Of a stretch of DNA of 64,000 bases, positions 58,123-64,000 are shown piece by piece. Made by a program: the position numbers and the translations under genes. The DNA is taken from positions 40,230,873-40,294,872 of the forward strand of contig JAJLRJ010000008.1 of the NCBI GenBank assembly GCA_024195265.1. Direction: 5' to 3'. Source of the DNA: Dendrophyllia cribrosa. Taxonomy: Eukaryota; Cnidaria; Anthozoa; Scleractinia; Dendrophylliidae. The notes below the pieces were generated by a model. The model was not told the DNA's origin. It saw only the letters and a program-made list of their open reading frames with translations, and did not search any database. Within the stretch, counting starts at the first letter, position 1. Each line of letters begins with the position of its first letter.

Positions 58123-61100
58123 ATGATGCTCTTACTACGCAAGATATATATTATTCAGAATGTTTGCCGAAAAGGGACGAAACATGCGAAAAGATTTTAT
58201 GGACTCGTCGACTGATTAGTTTTAGTTGTCCAACCCCAATCGAATATTATTATAAATACTTTTTTCAATTTATTAGCATACACGGAATGGAAAAACAACA
58301 ACAAGAACTGATTTGAATTCACTTGTTACGAGCTTGTTTAGGCCTGAGAAACTTGAATTTTCCAAGTTAGTCCTGTATTAAGCGGCGAATACTTCTGACC
58401 AAAAGACAACATACAAGTTGGTACTCAAGTTGTTTAAAAATAACGGCCAATGCTTGAAAAGAAAAACAGATTAGCAAATGCATTTTTCTTACACTCAAGC
58501 TCTAAAAGCCTTCAATCAAAGGCGCTTTAAATATTTAAAAATTGCCTTAGGTTAGAGGCTGATCTACAAGTGCCCGATTGTAAACACTCAAGGCGATAAG
58601 TCACCACATTAATACAATCACTTCTCTTCATAAATATTAAATATCACTATGGGTTTATTCATATATATTTCATGGATCACTTCAAAAGAAAATGGGGTAC
58701 CTTATTTCTCTTGAATCACCTATATTCGATATGAACTCTATATGATAAGTGACGCGCGCGCATTGGTAATTCTAGCTATCTGACACACTCAAAACGCTTA
58801 GGGTGCTATCTTAGCCTGTCCTCACCATTCGGAAACTCTGCTTTCAGTGTCCGGTAATAGGTTTGTGGTACTATTTATCATGCTGTACAAGGTGGTTCTA
58901 ACTTTTGAGTCTGTGAATGAAACCCTAACTAGTGTGACCATTCAAATTGGAAGCTACTGAGCAGGTCTTTTCTGCGGTACTGTTTATTATGTACGTGACC
59001 AAGGTGGCTCTATTTATATATATAAATAGGTTTTAGACTTTTTGAATATACATGCATGTATAGCGCATTTGGGCAATTTCAGAGAGTGCGCTATATAAAT
59101 AATAAATTATTATGGTACAATACTGTAATTGCGAATGATTTTTCTCTCTCAACCTCCGAGTCCAAACCATGGACTTTGGGATGCAAAGAGGATTTCTACT
59201 TGATGGAGAGCGGAGAGGACCCGCCCGATAGAAGGTGCGCTGTAGAAAGGATAAAATACTAAATTAACCTGAGAACCTGAGAACTAACGAGCACTGTTGT
59301 ACAAGGAGATTCTAACTTTGACGGTCTGTGGATGAAGTCCTAATGTGTGCACATGCTTTCAAATAGTATACGAAATCCTCAAACACAGAAGATTATACAA
59401 TACAAGGTCAAATAAAAGCTGCGAAACCGAAGAGAAAAAAAGAACCGTAACGACTCAATCATGATTCGGAGTTAAGCGTACTATTTGCTTGCAATTTCTG
59501 CCCGTTTTTGCTACCGCCACTCTCAGTCAATTTTGCGAGCCTTTTAAATACAAAAACTTCAAATTTCGCTACCCTTTGGCATAGTACAAGAGTTAATTAA
59601 AAAGGTACCCCTTTCGGGCGGAGCCTCTCCGTATAGCCCTGACTATAGCGAGTCTCTTCCCCCCCGGAAACGAAAGCACAGATTTGTCTGTGATGTTATT
59701 CTTTGTTGTTTATCAGTATTTTGCGAAATGCAATGTGGAAACCTTTAGTTTTAAACATGAGCACTTTTTGGAGTTCCAGTCCGGCTGATCTCGTCGTCAG
59801 ATTTCCAAGTTAGTTTTGAAAGAGAACGAAAATGTCTGTTAGAGCTGAAACATCTAGATAACTAAAGTCTCGATGGCAACAGGAGAGAAACTTACTAGGG
59901 TGAATTTGTAGCTTCACGGATTGACAAATTCCTCGCCCAAACGGGAGAATAACACCTGCAAAAATTCCCAGTTGTTTTGCAACGTTGACTGGTGCAAAAT
60001 TAATAGATACGTTTCTACTTTGAAGTTAATTAACCTGCATAATTAATATGCCAACGTACAACGTTTATGGCAGGTCGGCGTGAGGTCCGTTGTTGCAATG
60101 AAAAGCACTTTCATTTTCGTTTTCAATTTGATGCAATTGTTGCAGTGAAGCAAATCGAGGATGTCACAATTAGACATTTAATTGTAAATTTTGACGCCGT
60201 ATTGACAGTATAATTACAGAGGAACTTGAATACAAAACCGAACACGGACTGACTTGATCTAAAATTAGCTTTAGGATGTCCGCATTCAGAGAAACATTAT
60301 ATTTAGTTGCGACTGTCGTCAAATCTAACACGGAATCAGTTGTAAAGGAACTAGAAGAAAACAGAATACAACACACGTGACTCCCAAGAGTGCCAAAAAT
60401 CAAAATACAAGAAAAATCCCAAATTTCATTTTGTAAAATATTGAAAAGCAAATGGTACCATGTAAAAGTACTGCTAAAGAAGTTTCATTTGAATGGTCAC
60501 ACAAAAAGATTTCATAAACAGACTTTAAAGTTAGAACTACACTACATGTCTCCATAATTGACTCTGGGAGAAAGTTGACATGAGACGTGACCATTTTGTT
60601 TGTTTGTTCTTATTCTCGATTCTTCAGCGGTGCTTTGTCCTTTTCATCGATCGACGTAAGTGATGACCTATAATTACTCAGGTTGCGATGAAACGAAGCA
60701 GAAAGAAAGAAAAAAAGAGAAAGAAACAACACCCGGAAACGTTTATCAACTTTATCCAGTACTCATTTACGCACTGAAAACAATTTTGAGTTCCAATTCC
60801 TATTCCATTCGAAATACGAAGTCTCAAATTACGCTTGGGTTTCCTGTGTTCAAAAAAAGCAAAACGTCTTGAATCGTATCCAGATATGCAAAATACCTAA
60901 AGTCAATTTTCCAAACATAACAATAAATTTTACCAGCGGCGATTTCAGAGACCTATAAATCTTTTAGTTGACGTCTTAATAACATTCTGTCTAGTCAGTG
61001 TCTGCTATCTAGTTCATTTATATCGTCATTAAAAATCCATTAAGTTGCCCTACAAAATCTTCGGCCCGTTGGAAATTGCACTAGCATGTAATGGCTACTT

Positions 61101-62880
61101 GTGAGTTGCGATCAGATAGTAAAACGCACACCCCAGAAACGTGTATATGCGATACGTCACCGGACTCGACCGCTATCTTGGATATTACAAATTTTGGATC
61201 GTAATGTAAGCAAATAAAGTGCAGGGATAGGCCTTTTTTAATCCGCGGCACAGGTTTACCATCCTCTGTTCGCGTGGTGGACTGTGCTTTTAAATGGCTG
61301 ATGATCGGATATAAATATTTAGCCTTTCTAAATGCGAAAGCGGTTTGACAGCTGCATATAGAGAAAAAAAAACATAGGATGGTAAGCCTCGGCTCATTGG
61401 GTATATATGTATATATATAAATAAAAATTTCGCCGTTTAATTATATATCTATAGAGCGAATCTGTATAGCGAATTATATATCTTCTCTATAGACTCGCAT
61501 TTACCACAAGCTGTGATCACATTGACCTCGTGGCTATACGGATAATCTCGGACCGCCTTTCATTAAACGGTCTGACTCTCTGTCTAAATGTACCGGAACC
61601 GCTTGTTAGACCGGTTCAGCCGGTTTCGTTTTCGTACAGGTTACACTGTTTAGCAATCTTTGTACATTCTCGGCCGGGACATGTGATTCAATGTTTTTCT
61701 TTTTTGAACCTGCTCACGAGTAGAAAACAGCTGGAGATTTCTTTATCTGTTATGATTTTAGGCTTAATAGACTTATTGCAACCTTAACTTTTTCTAATGG
61801 GCAATAAAGGCTTGACAATTTACCAAATAAGAAAGGAAAATTCATTATCTATCCCAACTAGATTTTCGGGCGCCATCTTGTTACTTTGAATATTCTGCTC
61901 ATGAGCAAAATTGTTGTCCCCAGCCTGGTTGTTTAAACCGCGTACCGGTACTGTGTGAACAGCCAAAAATACTGTACTGGCCTCTGTAACATGTGAACAT
62001 GTACAAAACTTGCACGGATTCAAACTGACACTGCACGGATAAAAACTATGGGCGCGAAAGGCTGATCAATGTGGGCCGGCGTAGATCGCAACGTTGAACC
62101 CCTGGAGGAAGGACTGAACCCGGGGGGGGGGGATTCCCAAAGTGACGGGGGGGGGGGATTGTCGTACCTTTTAAGGGTTAACATTCGTGGTTTGGTACGT
62201 ACCACTAAGGGTCAGTGTTTGAGTCCACAATGACCACAGTCAGGAACAACTTTACAGAAATAATTGGTTCCTCTTAGGAGTGAAAATTAATGTGAGCCAC
62301 GCCCACAAAACAGGTTTTTCTTGCTGCTACACCGTGCTGACGAGACCCAACCGGGTTGAAACAGCTGTCCACGGTTGCATTTTGGCTTTCAGTTTAGGCT
62401 CTTTCATGTCGTTGTCGCGTTCATTTAAGTGTTCAGTTTACGTAGTATCAGCCTTGCTTACTTTAACTTCATAGGGTTCCTGTCATTTTCCCGATGATCA
62501 CTCCCGTCACTTTTATATGAGAGTCTCCCCAACGGGCATTAAACATTTTAAGGCCAGTTGCAAAAATAAAAGGACCAAACTTCCTTTAATTATTTTTTTC
62601 GTGCCAGACTACTTTGTTGACAGACTGGAAACTTCTGTCACAAGGATCAAGCAAAGCTTCAATAAAACCACTATCTTATACTAAATTCACGTTAGCTGAA
62701 TTACTTTCACATAAATAGCTCTGAAATACACCGCCATTTTATCTTCTTCTTTCAGTACATTTAAGTATTTTTACTATATTGAGTTCTATTATTTTTTTCT
62801 GCGAAAATAAGACAAATCTGGCGTTTTGTTCAACAAAATCAGTACAAGGGATAATTTTTCTTTCGGATTTTTACGCTTGA
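58123..62880. other. Gene-poor intergenic DNA with repeat fragments
   Basis: No exon supported. Units of the ~106-bp dispersed repeat lie at about 58,860-59,000 and 59,290-59,345, and a reversed full-length copy at 60,379-60,570. A G-rich transposon end with two long G runs is at about 62,118-62,160. The stretch 62,375-62,470 (TGCATTTTGGCTTTC, GTAGTATCAGCCTTGCT) matches 32,880-32,960, so it is another dispersed repeat. Confidence 0.5.
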
Positions 62881-62884
62881 ATTT

Positions 62885-63103
62885 ATGCCTTGTATTATCA
62901 TACTCAGGCTATCATATATTTTTTCTCCAAACAAGTTATTTCGTGCCGCGCTGCCAGGTCCTACAAAAAAAAAAAAATTTCAGCTGAAATTTCGACCACA
63001 TAAAAAACGAAAAAAATGCAACAGTGAGTCTTCCGTGAGCTCGGCTCCTACAGAGCAAAACAAGATTAATATCAAGATTAGCTCTGCTCGTAATGGAAAA
63101 TGA
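62885..63103 (+). CDS. Unrecognised lysine-rich ORF, doubtful
   Basis: A 72-codon frame whose second half, FRPHKKRKKCNSESSVSS then KINIKISSARNGK, is basic and resembles a nuclear localisation signal followed by a polar tail. The first half looks like translated non-coding sequence, and a run of A residues supplies the lysines. It could be the last exon of a plus-strand gene, with an acceptor near TTTCAG at about 62,982 or GCTGCCAG at about 62,958, but no partner exon was found. Confidence 0.2.
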   Translation: MPCIIILRLSYIFSPNKLFRAALPGPTKKKKFQLKFRPHKKRKKCNSESSVSSAPTEQNKINIKISSARNGK

Positions 63104-63424
63104 AGAAAGCGATAAATGATGTTAAAACGCGATTGCCTAACTGGAAAACGCCGGTTCCGTTTTAAAAAAATAATGCTTTTATCAGGTGGCCATTATATCA
63201 CAGAACCGTTACATAAATAGAAAAAAAATTGGAAAATATGGTGAGGCGTGAAACGAGTTCCCGCAGTGACTGGAGTCAAAGATAGTTTCCCAGCATGAAT
63301 CTATATAATTATTTTATAAATGAACCCGAACAACATAGATGGAAACAGGTCAGAGAAATCTGTACCAGTTTATACGTTAGCTTGCCTTCCAAGAATTTCC
63401 CTACATCCGGGACTTTTTAAATGA

Positions 63425-63605
63425 AACAGAAATTTAATCTCGAGTGACGATGAAATTTATCAATTAAATTCATTTGGTTTTTCGTTACTCCCGTCGTGAA
63501 AAGAGTTACTTATGATAGAACAGAAATTTAATCTCGTGCCACAATGAAATTTATCAATTAAATTGTATTTCTCCTTATTCCCTTTATAAAAAAAGTTACT
63601 TATGT
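63425..63605 (+). repeat. Two-copy tandem duplication, ~97 bp
   Basis: CAGAAATTTAATCTCG, then ATGAAATTTATCAATTAAAT, then AAAAGAGTTACTTATG, occurs at about 63,427 and 63,523. Non-coding. Confidence 0.75.
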
Positions 63606-64000
63606 GAAATTTAAAGAAGATATAACAAAAAGAAACAATTTTTTGTTAATTTCCTACATGTATGTGCAAAAGATCGAGATTTTGTAGGCTGGAAAAGATG
63701 ACGGATTATTTCTCGATGTCACACAGTGGTTAATATTACAAATCGCCGGTTTTGTTTACAAATTAATTTGTTCCGCATGCAAATCTTCTATAATCGAACT
63801 TTTTTCTCGTCACTATCATGTTTAATATCAAAATAAAACAAACAAAAAATGTTCAAGAAGACAAACTAATCTATGAAAGGAAGACACCTTATGCTTGGGC
63901 CTAAAAATTGTCCACTCAGAAAGCATACGTTACTCATATATCGTTCGAGCTCGCGAAGTTTTAGTTTTCGCTTACATACATGTGAAAATCTAAAATTATC

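Noticed and set aside
57849..58215. Overlapping ORFs on both strands, also at 30,335-30,638
   Set aside because: They fall inside copies of one MITE family and are not conserved as proteins between copies.

Overview
The window reads as nuclear DNA of an anthozoan cnidarian, most likely a stony coral. It is AT-rich, and its genes either lack introns or are split into many short exons with GT-AG borders. Introns and intergenic DNA are packed with short inverted-repeat transposons (MITEs), retroelement fragments, microsatellites and minisatellites. No bacterial or organellar features are seen. The species cannot be named from sequence alone.

Layout. (1) 1-1,062: the 5'-truncated, frameshifted reverse-transcriptase part of a LINE on the minus strand, running off the left edge. 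(2) About 1,063-17,735: a segmental tandem triplication. Each unit carries one intronless 412-residue class A GPCR gene on the minus strand (3,350-4,588; 7,982-9,220; 15,293-16,531). The copies are nearly identical. Units B and C carry a foldback element not seen in A, B alone has a ~960-bp TIR element, and C alone has a 768-bp TIR element with a small ORF. (3) 17,736-21,312: gene-poor DNA with a Penelope-type GIY-YIG remnant, a MITE and microsatellites. (4) 21,313-33,622: a minus-strand gene of at least 19 exons for a type II membrane glycosyltransferase of family GT49 (LARGE C-terminal domain / B4GAT1-like), with a beta-rich stem region before the catalytic domain and a poly-serine tail encoded by a trinucleotide microsatellite. 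(5) 33,623-42,239: intergenic DNA with MITEs, local duplications and a dispersed ~106-bp repeat. (6) 42,240-56,451: a minus-strand SMYD4-like SET/MYND methyltransferase gene whose 14 exons join in frame to 775 codons. (7) 56,452-64,000: its upstream region and more intergenic repeats, with two weak candidate coding pieces.

The three genes or gene groups are functionally unrelated: receptor signalling, Golgi glycosylation and lysine methylation. They share strand but nothing suggests co-regulation. Exon borders were found by reading splice sites and checking phase by hand; the SMYD4 model closes perfectly, while the GT49 model has one doubtful junction and one missing short exon.
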